Translations under genes and position numbers: made by a program
The notes under the pieces: generated by a model
What the model saw: only the letters and a program-made list of their open reading frames with translations
Database searches by the model: none
What the model was told of the DNA's origin: nothing
Source of the DNA: Pseudoxanthomonas sp. SE1
GTDB lineage: Bacteria > Pseudomonadota > Gammaproteobacteria > Xanthomonadales > Xanthomonadaceae
Assembly (NCBI RefSeq): GCF_029542205.1
Contig: NZ_CP113783.1
Span: 1,789,001-1,853,000, forward strand
Length of the DNA stretch: 64,000 bases
Direction of reading: 5' to 3'
Shown: piece after piece, positions 55,174-63,569 of the stretch
How the letters are laid out: each line of letters opens with the position of its first letter
How positions within the stretch are numbered: the stretch's first letter is position 1

Positions 55174-56787
55174 GGTGCCTCGCTGGAGGAACGGCACGCG
55201 CTCGTACAGCCGGCGCTCTCCGCCGCGCGGATCGTCCTGCACGCTGGATGTGTCGTCGAACACCATCGTCTGGCGCTGCGGCAGCGTGTAAGGCGCCCAT
55301 TCGGGCAAGCCCGCGTGGTTGGGATCGCCATGGCGGGCGAGGGCGATCAAGGCCTTGCTCATGCGCGAGGCCATCGTGCGTGCGCGTGCGTCGTCGCCGG
55401 TCTTCGATCCCTCGGCCGTCACGTTGTCGAACACCAGCGGAATGTCGAGCGTGTGGAAGGCGCGCAGGCGTCCGCCTTCGGCTGGCGAGCGCCAGTCCAA
55501 CTGGTAGACCCACGCAGGCGATCCCTGCTTCGCACGCTCCTCGGCTTCGATGACGGCGCCGCGCCAGGAGCGGCCCGCGGTGGTGGCCGCGAAGAACACC
55601 TCGGACGGCGTGTAGTCCGGATACAGGCGGCGGTATCCGGCGATGACCACCTCCGGCGACAGGTCCACGTACTGCTGCTCGCGCAGCTTCTGCGGCAACT
55701 GGTCCCAGGTCAGCGCGAAGTTCGCTTCGTCGTTGCCCAGGAACGCGCGCGTCTCGTCGCGCGTATTGCCGATGATCATCGGAATGCGTGCCGACTGCGC
55801 GGGCGCATCGGGGTAGAACGGGTGCCGGGGGAGGTTGTGCGTATCCAGCACCGGGCCGAAGTAGAGCGCCGTGTTCTCCACCCGCGACGGATCGCGCACG
55901 CGCGTGGCGTCCAGCAGCCGCGCCATCGGCATCGCGAGCAGCGCATCGGTATCGCGTGGGCCGAGGCCCAGTCCGGCCAGGAACAGCGCGCTGCGCTGTG
56001 CCGCTGCACGCGGGCCGGCGGCGGTGACCTGCTGGCCGCTCATCGTCATCGCTTTGTGGAACAGGCCATCGGCTTCCGGCATGGCCATCAGCGTGGCGAT
56101 CTTGGCTCCGCCGCCCGACTGGCCGAATACAGTGACGTTGTCCGCATCGCCGCCGAACTCGTGCGCATGCTCGCGAACCCACTGCAGGGCGTCGATCAGG
56201 TCGAGCTGGCCCACGTTGCCGGCGTCGCGCAGGCGTTCGTCGCCGCTCTCGCCAAGATAGAGGTAACCGAACGCGTTGAGCCGGTGATTGACGGTGACCA
56301 CGACGACATCGCCGCGGCGACACAGGTTCACGCCGTCGTACAGCGGGTGGGAGCCGGAGCCGTTGTTGTAGCCGCCACCATGGATGTAGAACAGGATCGG
56401 GCGCTTGCCACCCTCGCGCAGCGCAGGGGTGTAGACATTGAGGAACAGGCAGTCCTCGCTGGCGGGCTGTCCGTCGGCATCGCCGCGCTGGGGTGCGGAT
56501 GCGCCGTAGCGGGTGGCATCGCGCGTTCCCTTCCAGGCGGCTTCACGCGCGGCGCGCTGGAACCGTCGGTTGGCGGTGTCGCCGCCGTAAGGCACGCTGC
56601 GGAATACGTGGATGTCGCGATCCACGATGCCTGCGATGCGTCCGCTACGCGTGGTGGCAAGCGAAGACCGGGAGCCCGCCTGCGCGGTGAACAGTCCGGG
56701 GCCGAGCAGGCCCGCCATCGCGGAGGTGGCGGCGAGCTGTCGCAGGAAATCGCGGCGCGAGGAAGGAACGGGAGGGAACGGATGCAT
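55168..56787 (-). CDS. Type-B carboxylesterase, Tat-exported
   Basis: 539 residues from ATG 56787. A twin-arginine signal (SSRRDFLRQLAATSAMAGLLG) is near the start. The catalytic domain has EDCLFLNVYTP, the oxyanion loop FYIHGGGYNNGSG, the nucleophile elbow VFGQSGGGAKIATLM, an acidic residue region NTRDETRAF and the late His in AFHTLDIPLVF. The family cleaves carboxylic esters; substrate not known. Last codon is inside the inverted repeat. Confidence 0.9.
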   Translation of the reverse strand: MHPFPPVPSSRRDFLRQLAATSAMAGLLGPGLFTAQAGSRSSLATTRSGRIAGIVDRDIHVFRSVPYGGDTANRRFQRAAREAAWKGTRDATRYGASAPQRGDADGQPASEDCLFLNVYTPALREGGKRPILFYIHGGGYNNGSGSHPLYDGVNLCRRGDVVVVTVNHRLNAFGYLYLGESGDERLRDAGNVGQLDLIDALQWVREHAHEFGGDADNVTVFGQSGGGAKIATLMAMPEADGLFHKAMTMSGQQVTAAGPRAAAQRSALFLAGLGLGPRDTDALLAMPMARLLDATRVRDPSRVENTALYFGPVLDTHNLPRHPFYPDAPAQSARIPMIIGNTRDETRAFLGNDEANFALTWDQLPQKLREQQYVDLSPEVVIAGYRRLYPDYTPSEVFFAATTAGRSWRGAVIEAEERAKQGSPAWVYQLDWRSPAEGGRLRAFHTLDIPLVFDNVTAEGSKTGDDARARTMASRMSKALIALARHGDPNHAGLPEWAPYTLPQRQTMVFDDTSSVQDDPRGGERRLYERVPFLQRGTS

Positions 56788-56856
56788 GGAATACCTGTGA
56801 TGACACCGGTTTCCAAAGGCTAGCAAAGGTGGTCGGGGCAGGAACGCCGCAGTGCG

Positions 56857-58038
56857 TCAGACCGCCATGCCCGCCGCGTGGCCCGAAGCCCAGGCCCATT
56901 GGAAGTTGTACCCACCCAGCCAGCCGGTGACGTCCAGTACTTCGCCGACGAAGAACAGGCCCGGCACGTGCTTCGACATCATCGTGCTGCTGGATACGCC
57001 GTCGGTGTCCACGCCCCCCAGCGTGACTTCGGCGGTGCGATAGCCTTCCGTACCGCTGGCGACCAGCGGCCAGCCGGCCAGCAACGCGGCCGCCTCCTTC
57101 AGTTGGGGGGCGTTGAATTGCTTCATCGACCGGTTGGGCAGCCAGACCTCGCACAGGCGCTGGGCAAAGCGACGCGGCAGCGCGTCGGACAGCACGGTCT
57201 TGAGTTCGGCGTCCGGACGTTGCTTCTGCTGGGACTGCAGCCAGTCCAGCGCATCCCGGTCCGGCAGCAGGTCCATTCGCAGGTCATCGCCCGGCTGCCA
57301 GTACGACGAGATCTGCAGGATCGAGGGCCCGCTGACACCGCGGTGGGTCAGCAGCATGAAGTTGCGGAAACGCGTCTTGCCGCATCGGGCTTCCACCGGG
57401 AACGCGACACCGCTCAGGTCGGCCAGCCGCTCCTGGTGCTTGCCGCTGAGCGTCAACGGGACAAGTCCGGCACGCGTGGGCAGCACGGCGTGTCCGAACT
57501 GCTTCGCCAGTTCGTACCCGAAGCCGGTGGCGCCCATGCTGGGGATCGACAGGCCGCCGGTGGCCACCACCAGCGATGGTGCGGCGAAACGGCCCAGTGG
57601 CGTATCGATGCGGAATACGCCGCCGTCGTGGCGGACCTGCTGCACGCTGCAGCCCGTCTCGACGCGTACGCCTGCGGCGACGCATTCGTCCACCAGCATC
57701 TTCACGATGAGTTTGGACGACACATCGCAGAACAACTGCCCCAGTTCCTTCTCGTGGAAAGCAATGCGATGGCGCTGGACCAGCTCGATGAAATCGCCCG
57801 GCGTGTAGCGCGCCAGCGCCGACTTGCAGAAATGCGGATTGGCCGACAGGAAGTTGGCGGGCGTGGTGCCGGTGTTGGTGAAGTTGCAGCGTCCGCCGCC
57901 CGACATCAGGATCTTCTTGCCGACCTTGTTGGCATGTTCGATGACCAGCACGCGCAGGCCACGCTGACCTGCCGTGAGTGCGGTCATGAGACCGGCTGCG
58001 CCGCCGCCGATCACCAGGACGTCGTGGGTGGGCGCCAT
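56857..58038 (-). CDS. HI0933-family NAD(P)/FAD-dependent oxidoreductase
   Basis: 393 residues from ATG 58038. FAD signature VLVIGGGAAGLMTALTAGQRG, GKKILMSGGGRCNFTNT, VVATGGLSIPSMGATGFGYELAKQFGH and the ending LFFVGEVLDVTGWLGGYNFQWAWASG define the HI0933/YhiN flavoprotein family. Function unknown. It follows yaeQ by four bases on the minus strand, so they are co-transcribed. Confidence 0.9.
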   Translation of the reverse strand: MAPTHDVLVIGGGAAGLMTALTAGQRGLRVLVIEHANKVGKKILMSGGGRCNFTNTGTTPANFLSANPHFCKSALARYTPGDFIELVQRHRIAFHEKELGQLFCDVSSKLIVKMLVDECVAAGVRVETGCSVQQVRHDGGVFRIDTPLGRFAAPSLVVATGGLSIPSMGATGFGYELAKQFGHAVLPTRAGLVPLTLSGKHQERLADLSGVAFPVEARCGKTRFRNFMLLTHRGVSGPSILQISSYWQPGDDLRMDLLPDRDALDWLQSQQKQRPDAELKTVLSDALPRRFAQRLCEVWLPNRSMKQFNAPQLKEAAALLAGWPLVASGTEGYRTAEVTLGGVDTDGVSSSTMMSKHVPGLFFVGEVLDVTGWLGGYNFQWAWASGHAAGMAV

Positions 58039-58042
58039 GCGA

Positions 58043-58600
58043 TCAGGCAGCCCGCGCAAGCCCCGTCTGGCGGATCGCGGGGATGACGCTGACCACGCGA
58101 TCGTCGGTCATCCACTGCATTTCGCCGTCCTGGATCATCACGTTGAACCGCATGCTGCGCACCATCAGCGCGGTGAGCGCATCCACCGCCTCCGGGGCGA
58201 TGTCGAGCACGGTCAGGTTGCGGTGGCGGGCCAGCAGCGCTGCATTCTTGTCCCACCAGAGATCGGCCGCGCGGCCGCCGTAGTTCACCACCACGACCTC
58301 CCGGGCACGCCCGCATGCTTTGCGGATCCGGGATTCGTCCGGTTGGCCCAGGTCGATCCACTGCTCGATCAGGCCGGTGTAGTCCTTGCGCCAGAGGTCG
58401 GGTTCTTCTTCGTTGCTGAGGCCCTTGCCGAATTCCAGCCGGTCCTCGGCCAGCAGTGCGAAGGCGAGCAGGCGCACCATCAGCCGCTCGTCGGTCTCCG
58501 ATGGGTGCTGGGCCAGGGTCAGGCCGTGGGCACCGTAGTAATGGCGGTCCATGTCGCTGATCTGGAGTTCGGCTTTGACGACGGTGGACTTGAGGGCCAT
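58043..58600 (-). CDS. yaeQ: YaeQ family protein
   Basis: 185 residues. Typical YaeQ pattern: MALKSTVVKAELQISDMDRHYY, HPSETDERLMVRLLAFALLAEDRLEFGKGLSNEEEPDLWRKD, WIDLGQPDESRIRKA, and MQWMTDDRVVSVIP. The fold is PD-(D/E)XK-like; reported as a suppressor of RfaH loss, function unclear. First gene of the yaeQ-flavoprotein unit. Confidence 0.93.
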   Translation of the reverse strand: MALKSTVVKAELQISDMDRHYYGAHGLTLAQHPSETDERLMVRLLAFALLAEDRLEFGKGLSNEEEPDLWRKDYTGLIEQWIDLGQPDESRIRKACGRAREVVVVNYGGRAADLWWDKNAALLARHRNLTVLDIAPEAVDALTALMVRSMRFNVMIQDGEMQWMTDDRVVSVIPAIRQTGLARAA

Positions 58601-58906
58601 GGTGGGGGATCGGGCAAAGGGGCGTCATGATACGCCGCATGGAGGGGTGGCTCCGGATGCCGGCAGGCGTTCGACGGAACCGCCGGGACCTCCCTGTTCA
58701 GCTTGTGGGCGGGAAGGATTCGCTTTTCTCCGGAAACCCCGGTAGAGTGCCGGCACTGTGCTTGCCAGGGTCACCGTGAATCGTGAGCCTGATGCGGTAG
58801 ATACATCTGCTACATCTTCCCGCTTTACCAACGCCTGCAAACCCAGTCCCGTCCCGGTTTCCCCGGGGTTGTGGTCCTTTCATCCATGTTTCAGGAGTTA
58901 GTAAAG
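58601..58906. other. Divergent intergenic region with cold-shock 5' leader
   Basis: 306 bp between yaeQ and the cold-shock gene. A long leader with a GGAG at 58893-58896, ten bases before ATG 58907, is typical of cspA-type genes. I could not fix a promoter by eye. No other gene is seen. Confidence 0.5.
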
Positions 58907-59116
58907 ATGTCTGATCGTCAGACCGGTACCGTCAAGTGGTTCAACGACGCCAAGGGCTTCGGCTTCATCACCCCGCAGAGCGGCCCCGACCTGTTCGTGC
59001 ACTTCCGCTCGATCCAGGGCAATGGCTTCAAGTCGCTGAAGGAAGGCCAGGCGGTCTCCTTCGTCGCCGTGCAGGGCCAGAAGGGCATGCAGGCCGACCA
59101 GGTGCAGCCGCTGTAA
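58907..59116 (+). CDS. Cold-shock domain protein (CspA family)
   Basis: 69 residues. ATG 58907 gives the usual CspA length. RNA-binding motifs RNP1 KGFGFI (16-21) and RNP2 DLFVHF (28-33) are intact. An RNA chaperone that melts structure and binds single strands. A strong terminator follows. Confidence 0.95.
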   Translation: MSDRQTGTVKWFNDAKGFGFITPQSGPDLFVHFRSIQGNGFKSLKEGQAVSFVAVQGQKGMQADQVQPL

Positions 59117-59142
59117 TCCAGCGCTGAACCCTACGGTTCAAG

Positions 59143-59173
59143 AAAACGCCGGTGCGCAAGCACCGGCGTTTTT
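59143..59173 (+). terminator. Rho-independent terminator of the cold-shock gene
   Basis: AAAACGCCGGTGC (59143-59155), loop GCAA, complement ending in a T-run (59160-59173). Strong 13-bp stem. Confidence 0.92.
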
Positions 59174-59235
59174 GTTTGTGGGCCCGCCGGAATGGCGGGG
59201 CGTGAGCCCGGGGGCGGTGCATCTGCAACCATTGC

Positions 59236-59343
59236 CGTCATTCCAGCGCAGGCTGGAATCCATTGGCCATCAGCAAGACAGTTCTCGCCGTTTAGCTGTG
59301 AAAGCAACAGCAAAATGGGTCCCAGCTTTCGCTGGGACGACGG
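59236..59343. repeat. CGTCATTCCAGC-type palindromic repeat, copy 1
   Basis: Begins CGTCATTCCAGC with hairpin ATTCCAGC-GCAG-GCTGGAAT and ends with GTCCCAGC-TTTC-GCTGGGAC then GACGG. Such units are frequent between genes in many GC-rich bacteria. Confidence 0.75.
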
Positions 59344-59369
59344 CAGCGGACATGTCAGTCGAGTTCACG

Positions 59370-59477
59370 CCGTCATTCCAGCGCACGCTGGAATCCATTG
59401 GCCATCAGCAAGGCAGTTCTCGCCGCCCAGCCGGGAAATCGACAGAAAGTGGATCCCAGCCTTCGCCCGGACGACGG
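59370..59477. repeat. CGTCATTCCAGC-type palindromic repeat, copy 2
   Basis: Same layout and orientation as copy 1, 26 bp away. The first hairpin (ATTCCAGC-GCAC-GCTGGAAT) is intact; the end hairpin is imperfect (ATCCCAGC / GCCCGGAC). Confidence 0.75.
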
Positions 59478-59479
59478 AC

Positions 59480-60856
59480 TCAGAGCTTCCGTACGCGGAA
59501 GCTGCGGCCCTTGATCTTGCCGGCGTTGAGTCGTGCCAACGCCACGCCGGCCTTGTCGCGTGCAACCGCAACGTAGGTCCGCGTGGCGAAGACGTTGATC
59601 TTCCCGATCACGGAAGCGGACAGTCCGGCGTCGCCGGTCAGCGCGCCGAGTACATCGCCGGGGCGCAGTTTGTCGGTCTTGCCGGCGTCGATGCGCAGCG
59701 TGGTCATCGCGGCGGGCGGCGCGGTATTGGCCTTGGGCGCCGATGGGACATTGCGGTCCCACAGCAGCGGTGGGCCCAGACGTTCTTCGATCACGGCGGC
59801 GCGCGGCAGTTCGCGCGGCGTGCACAGGCTGATCGCCAGGCCATCGCGACCCGCGCGGCCGGTGCGGCCGATGCGGTGCACGTAGGTGTCCGCGTCGCTG
59901 GGCATGTCGTAGTTGACGACCAGCGCCAGATCCTCGATGTCCAGCCCGCGCGCCGCCACGTCGCTGGCGACCAGCACGTTGCAGCTGCGGTTGGCGAAGC
60001 GCACCAGCACCTCGTCGCGGTCGCGCTGCTCCATGTCGCCGTGCAGGGCGAGGGCGGAGAAGCCGAAGTGCTGCAACGAACCAGCCACTTCGTCCACGTC
60101 CTTGCGCATGTTGCAGAACACCACGCACGACTCCACGCCGTGTTGCGCCAGCAGGCCCGCCAGCGCGGTCTGCTTGCGCTCCGGGTCCACGCGCACGAAG
60201 TGTTGCTCGATGACCGCCTGTTCCTGCGGCGCGTCCACCGTGACTTCCAGCGGGTCGCGCAAGGTATTGCGGGCGATGTCGCGGATGGCGTCGGTGAAGG
60301 TGGCCGAGAACAGTAGGCTCTGGCGGTCCTTCGGCGTCTTGCCGGTGATCTCGCGGATCGGTTCCTCGAAGCCCATGTCGAGCATACGGTCCGCTTCATC
60401 CAGCACCAGCGTGCGCACGCCGCCCAGGTGCAGCGCCTTCTTGCGCAGCAGTTCCTGGATGCGGCCCGGCGTGCCGACGACCACGTGCGGGTCATGCGCT
60501 TCGAGCGAGCGCAGCTGCGGTTCCAGCGGCATGCCGCCGCACAGCGTCAGGACCTTGAGGTTGGGAATGCCCACGGCCAGTTTGCGCAGCTGCTGCGCCA
60601 CCTGGTCGGCGAGTTCGCGGGTCGGGCACAGCACCAATGCCTGCGTGCGCCCCGTGGCGACATCCAGCCGGTGCAACAAGCCCAGGCCGAAGGCAGCGGT
60701 CTTGCCGCTGCCGGTGGGTGCCTGCGCGATGACATCGCGACCATCGAGGATGGCGGGCAGGCTGCGGGCCTGGATGGGCGTCGGCCGGGCGTAACCCAGG
60801 GCCTGGACACCCTGCTGCAGGCCGGGCGCCAGCGGAAGAGAAGTGAAATCGAGCAT
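59480..60856 (-). CDS. dbpA: ATP-dependent RNA helicase DbpA
   Basis: 458 residues. DEAD-box motifs: PIQA (Q motif), APTGSGKT (46-53), PTREL (78-82), DEAD (153-156), SAT (184-186), and HRIGRTGRAGRDG. The C-terminal DbpA RNA-binding domain (from about 385, TTLRIDAGKTDKLRPGDVLGALTGDAGLSAS, VIGKINVFATRTYVAV) recognises 23S rRNA hairpin 92. It remodels large-subunit precursors. The start lies 41 bases after the barstar stop. Confidence 0.95.
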   Translation of the reverse strand: MLDFTSLPLAPGLQQGVQALGYARPTPIQARSLPAILDGRDVIAQAPTGSGKTAAFGLGLLHRLDVATGRTQALVLCPTRELADQVAQQLRKLAVGIPNLKVLTLCGGMPLEPQLRSLEAHDPHVVVGTPGRIQELLRKKALHLGGVRTLVLDEADRMLDMGFEEPIREITGKTPKDRQSLLFSATFTDAIRDIARNTLRDPLEVTVDAPQEQAVIEQHFVRVDPERKQTALAGLLAQHGVESCVVFCNMRKDVDEVAGSLQHFGFSALALHGDMEQRDRDEVLVRFANRSCNVLVASDVAARGLDIEDLALVVNYDMPSDADTYVHRIGRTGRAGRDGLAISLCTPRELPRAAVIEERLGPPLLWDRNVPSAPKANTAPPAAMTTLRIDAGKTDKLRPGDVLGALTGDAGLSASVIGKINVFATRTYVAVARDKAGVALARLNAGKIKGRSFRVRKL

Positions 60857-60897
60857 GCGGCATTTTCGCAGATCGGCGCGGTCGCCGCCGGGAAAAC

Positions 60898-61332
60898 CTA
60901 TTGCAGGTCGGGGAAATCTTCCTCCGGCAGCGCGATGAACGACCAGAACGGGACCTCGTTGGACGTCCAGAACTGCGAGACTTCGTCCAGGATATCGAGC
61001 AGGGTGTCGAAATCGGCCTCGGTGCGTTCGCGCAGTTCCTGGGCCTGTTCGAAGAGCAGGACGTAACCGGGCGCCTCCAGCCAGGACAGGTCGCGCAGGC
61101 TGTCGGACAGCGCATCCCAGTTGCGCCCGGAGGATTGGGGGAAGTCCAGCACCGTGGCGATGCGCAACAGCAGGGCGCCCTTGCTGTCGCAGCCGGACAG
61201 GTCTATGCGGCGCGACAGCAGCCCGGCATCGCGGCCGACCGCTGCCAGTGGATCGAGATCATCCTCGGTGACGAAGAAGACGCCCGCGCGCGTGGGATCG
61301 GCCAGGCCGGGATCGAAACCGGATTCGCTCAT
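60898..61332 (-). CDS. Barstar-family ribonuclease inhibitor
   Basis: 144 residues. The barstar fold is seen from about 40: RRIDLSGCDSKGALLLRIATVLDFPQSSGRNWDALSDSLRDLSWLEAPGYVLLFE, where NWDALSDSLRDL is the key helix. It should bind and silence the RNase encoded just upstream. The start overlaps the RNase stop by four bases. The first 35 residues are an extra N-terminal part not present in the classical 89-residue barstar. Confidence 0.9.
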   Translation of the reverse strand: MSESGFDPGLADPTRAGVFFVTEDDLDPLAAVGRDAGLLSRRIDLSGCDSKGALLLRIATVLDFPQSSGRNWDALSDSLRDLSWLEAPGYVLLFEQAQELRERTEADFDTLLDILDEVSQFWTSNEVPFWSFIALPEEDFPDLQ

Positions 61333-61898
61333 GGCAGGGTTCCGTTGCCGATCTCGAACCGGCGGAAGCTCTCGTAGTGGTCGTCGGTGTAGTAGTACTC
61401 GCGCGGCGGTTGGCCACCGGTGACGATGCGGCGTGCGCCGCGATGGTCGAGGCCGGGCGTGTCGACCGTGTACTCGCGGTAGTAGCCGCGGGACTGGCGT
61501 GGCAGCCGGCCCTCGCGGTTCTGGAAGACGCTGCCGTCCTGGCGATGCGGGAACGGCCCACCGCGCTCGATCAGTTCCAGTGTCTGCCGGGCCTCCGGCG
61601 GCAGGAAGGCGGGCAGCACCCCGTTGCCGCCCGATCGCGCGGGCGCGACGGGTGGCGCGATGTCGGGGACTTCACCCGCGAGTTCGCCGGGGCGTGTCTG
61701 TTCGACCGGCGGCAGCGCAAGTTCGGCGCTGGTGTGGCGGGGATCCGCGGTTTCATGCGACGCGATGGCCGGCGCGGCAGGCGCTTCGTCGCGCTGGGAC
61801 CACCACCAGGCGCCCGCACCCAGCACCAGCAGCGCGAGGAAGGCGAACAGGGGGAGACGCTGCCGACTCTGTCGGCGGGCGCGGGAACGTCGACTCAT
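61329..61898 (-). CDS. Membrane-anchored/exported barnase-like ribonuclease
   Basis: 189 residues. A hydrophobic anchor (about 15-33) follows an Arg-rich start (positive-inside). A Pro/Ala-rich linker (36-95) leads to the RNase (100-189) with barnase-type catalytic set: E142 (REYTVDTPG), R153 and R157 (HRGARRIV), H174 (TDDHYESFRRF). The anchor implies a periplasmic or secreted guanine-specific RNase. It is translationally coupled to barstar, which would protect the cytoplasm before export. Confidence 0.9.
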   Translation of the reverse strand: MSRRSRARRQSRQRLPLFAFLALLVLGAGAWWWSQRDEAPAAPAIASHETADPRHTSAELALPPVEQTRPGELAGEVPDIAPPVAPARSGGNGVLPAFLPPEARQTLELIERGGPFPHRQDGSVFQNREGRLPRQSRGYYREYTVDTPGLDHRGARRIVTGGQPPREYYYTDDHYESFRRFEIGNGTLP

Positions 61899-61905
61899 GC
61901 GTGGA

Positions 61906-62670
61906 TCATTCCGTCAGGAAGCGGCCGCAGCCGCGGTAGACCTTGCCACCCACCGTCAGGGTCGCAGAGGCCGGGTATTCGTTGTCGCTCATGCCATCGC
62001 TGCAGACTTCCTTCTTCGTCGTCAGCGACACGGCCAGGCCATCGGCGGTGCTGCCGACATAACCCTCTGCCGTCTTCCGGGACTGTGCGACATCGATCTT
62101 GCGTTCGCCGTAGTCCAGGTCGGCGCTCAGGCGCGGCGTGGAGCCGGCACCGACTTCCACGGACCAGCCCGGTTCGGTGCCGATTCCACGGAAGACGCTG
62201 CCACGTGCCCTGGCCTGCTCCCAGGGTGTTCCCGTTGCAGGAGGAGCCGGATCTTCAGCAGCCCGCACCATGCGGAATTCAACCGGTGCAGACGCGCCGG
62301 GCGTCACCGGCACGCGCGTATCGGTGACGAACCAGAGCGTGCCCTGCGCGTCCCGAAGGCCGGCGTGCAGGCCGTACATGCCATTCGGACGCAGCTTGGC
62401 AGGGTCATAGGGCAGGGTGAACGCGAACGGCGGGCCCTTCAGGTCGCGGAAGTCGGCGCTCGCGACCACGGCGGCCGGTGTATCGGCCAGCTGGTTGTCC
62501 ACGAGTTGCACGCTGAGCGTCGCGCCTGGCGGCGGCGCGATGCGTTCGAGATAGAGGGCCCTCCCCTGGATCACCGCAGCAGGTTGGGTCGGGGCTGCGT
62601 TGCCAGTGGGCGGCGACTGGCAGGCTGCGAGTGCCAGCAGGCAGGCGGTGATCAACGGCAGACGGAACAT
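61906..62670 (-). CDS. YbaY-type lipoprotein with COG3650/MliC-like C-terminal domain
   Basis: 254 residues. Lipobox LALAAC follows the signal. The N-terminal YbaY-like domain (about 33-140, VIQGRALYLERIAPPPGATLSVQLVDNQ) is beta-rich; the C-terminal COG3650 part (about 155-254) includes ERKIDVAQSRKTAEGYVG, KKEVCSDGMSDNEYPASATLTVGG and a paired Cys (RGCGRF). Outer-membrane lipoprotein of unknown role. The RNase gene starts seven bases after it, so it is the first gene of the RNase-barstar operon. Confidence 0.85.
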   Translation of the reverse strand: MFRLPLITACLLALAACQSPPTGNAAPTQPAAVIQGRALYLERIAPPPGATLSVQLVDNQLADTPAAVVASADFRDLKGPPFAFTLPYDPAKLRPNGMYGLHAGLRDAQGTLWFVTDTRVPVTPGASAPVEFRMVRAAEDPAPPATGTPWEQARARGSVFRGIGTEPGWSVEVGAGSTPRLSADLDYGERKIDVAQSRKTAEGYVGSTADGLAVSLTTKKEVCSDGMSDNEYPASATLTVGGKVYRGCGRFLTE

Positions 62671-62819
62671 CGCGCGCTCCAGGGAGGTCGTGGCTGGTCG
62701 CCAGCTTAGCGGTGGCCGGTGTAATGGTTCGTCAACGCGGAAATGGTCGTGATGCGGTCTCCGTCAGCGGTCCTGGCATCGCTGCGCTACAGTCGCGTTT
62801 CGACACGGAGGCCGCCGGG

Positions 62820-63425
62820 ATGCCGTCGTACGATCCGAGAGTGGATGCCTACATCGCGGGAGCGGCCGGGTTCGCGCGCCCGATCCTCGAACGCCTGCGG
62901 AACGTGGTGCACGAGGCGTGTCCGCAGGTGGAAGAGGCCATCAAGTGGAGCATGCCGTCGTTCCAGTACGGTGGGCGCATCCTGTGCAGCATGGCGGCAT
63001 TCAAGCGGCATGCGTCGTTCGGCTTCTGGCAGCACGCGCAGGTCACGGAGGGCAAGGCGCGTGACGGCATGGGGAGCCTGGGCAAGCTGGTGTCGCTGGA
63101 AGACCTGCCGCCCGGAAAGGAGCTGGTCGCGCTGGTACGCAAGGCGATGGCATTGATCGATGCCTCTGCGGCATCAACGGCGGCTGTGCGCGCAAAGGCC
63201 AGCCCGCGTCCGGCGCCGACTACGCCGGCGGACCTCCAGGATGCGCTGTCCGGCAATCCGGAAGCGAAAGCGACATTCGATGGCTTCAGCCCCAGCGCGC
63301 GGCGCGAGTACATCGAATGGATCGTCGGGGCCAAGCGAACGGACACACGGGCGCGACGGCTGGCGCAGGCGGTCGCATGGATGGCGGAAGGCAAAGCGCG
63401 CCACTGGAAATACCAGCCGCGCTGA
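62820..63425 (+). CDS. YdeI/DUF1801-type protein
   Basis: 201 residues from ATG 62820. The N-terminal DUF1801 part has PQVEEAIKWSMPSFQYGGRILCSMAAFKRHASFGFWQHA. The C-terminal YdeI-type part has DLQDALSGNPEAKATFDGFSPSARREYIEWIVGAKRTDTRARRL. The bacteriocin-protection YdeI family shares the end. Function not established. Third DUF1801 member of the window. Confidence 0.87.
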   Translation: MPSYDPRVDAYIAGAAGFARPILERLRNVVHEACPQVEEAIKWSMPSFQYGGRILCSMAAFKRHASFGFWQHAQVTEGKARDGMGSLGKLVSLEDLPPGKELVALVRKAMALIDASAASTAAVRAKASPRPAPTTPADLQDALSGNPEAKATFDGFSPSARREYIEWIVGAKRTDTRARRLAQAVAWMAEGKARHWKYQPR

Positions 63426-63569
63426 GCGCCGACATAGGCCGCACGCATCGGGGCGATTCAGTATTGCGATGATGATGCAGTCGGCGGAGCGGTTAGTATC
63501 GGGCGCACGCCGTCGAACCATCGTCATCGCACTGCGCGCGTCCCTGTGCGCGTGCCGGAGATCACTGGC

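Larger units (their letters stand above)
59117..59479. other. Intergenic region: terminator and tandem palindromic repeats
   Basis: 363 bp between convergent genes. It holds the terminator (59143-59173) and the two repeat units (59236-59343, 59370-59477). Nothing else is recognised. Confidence 0.7.
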
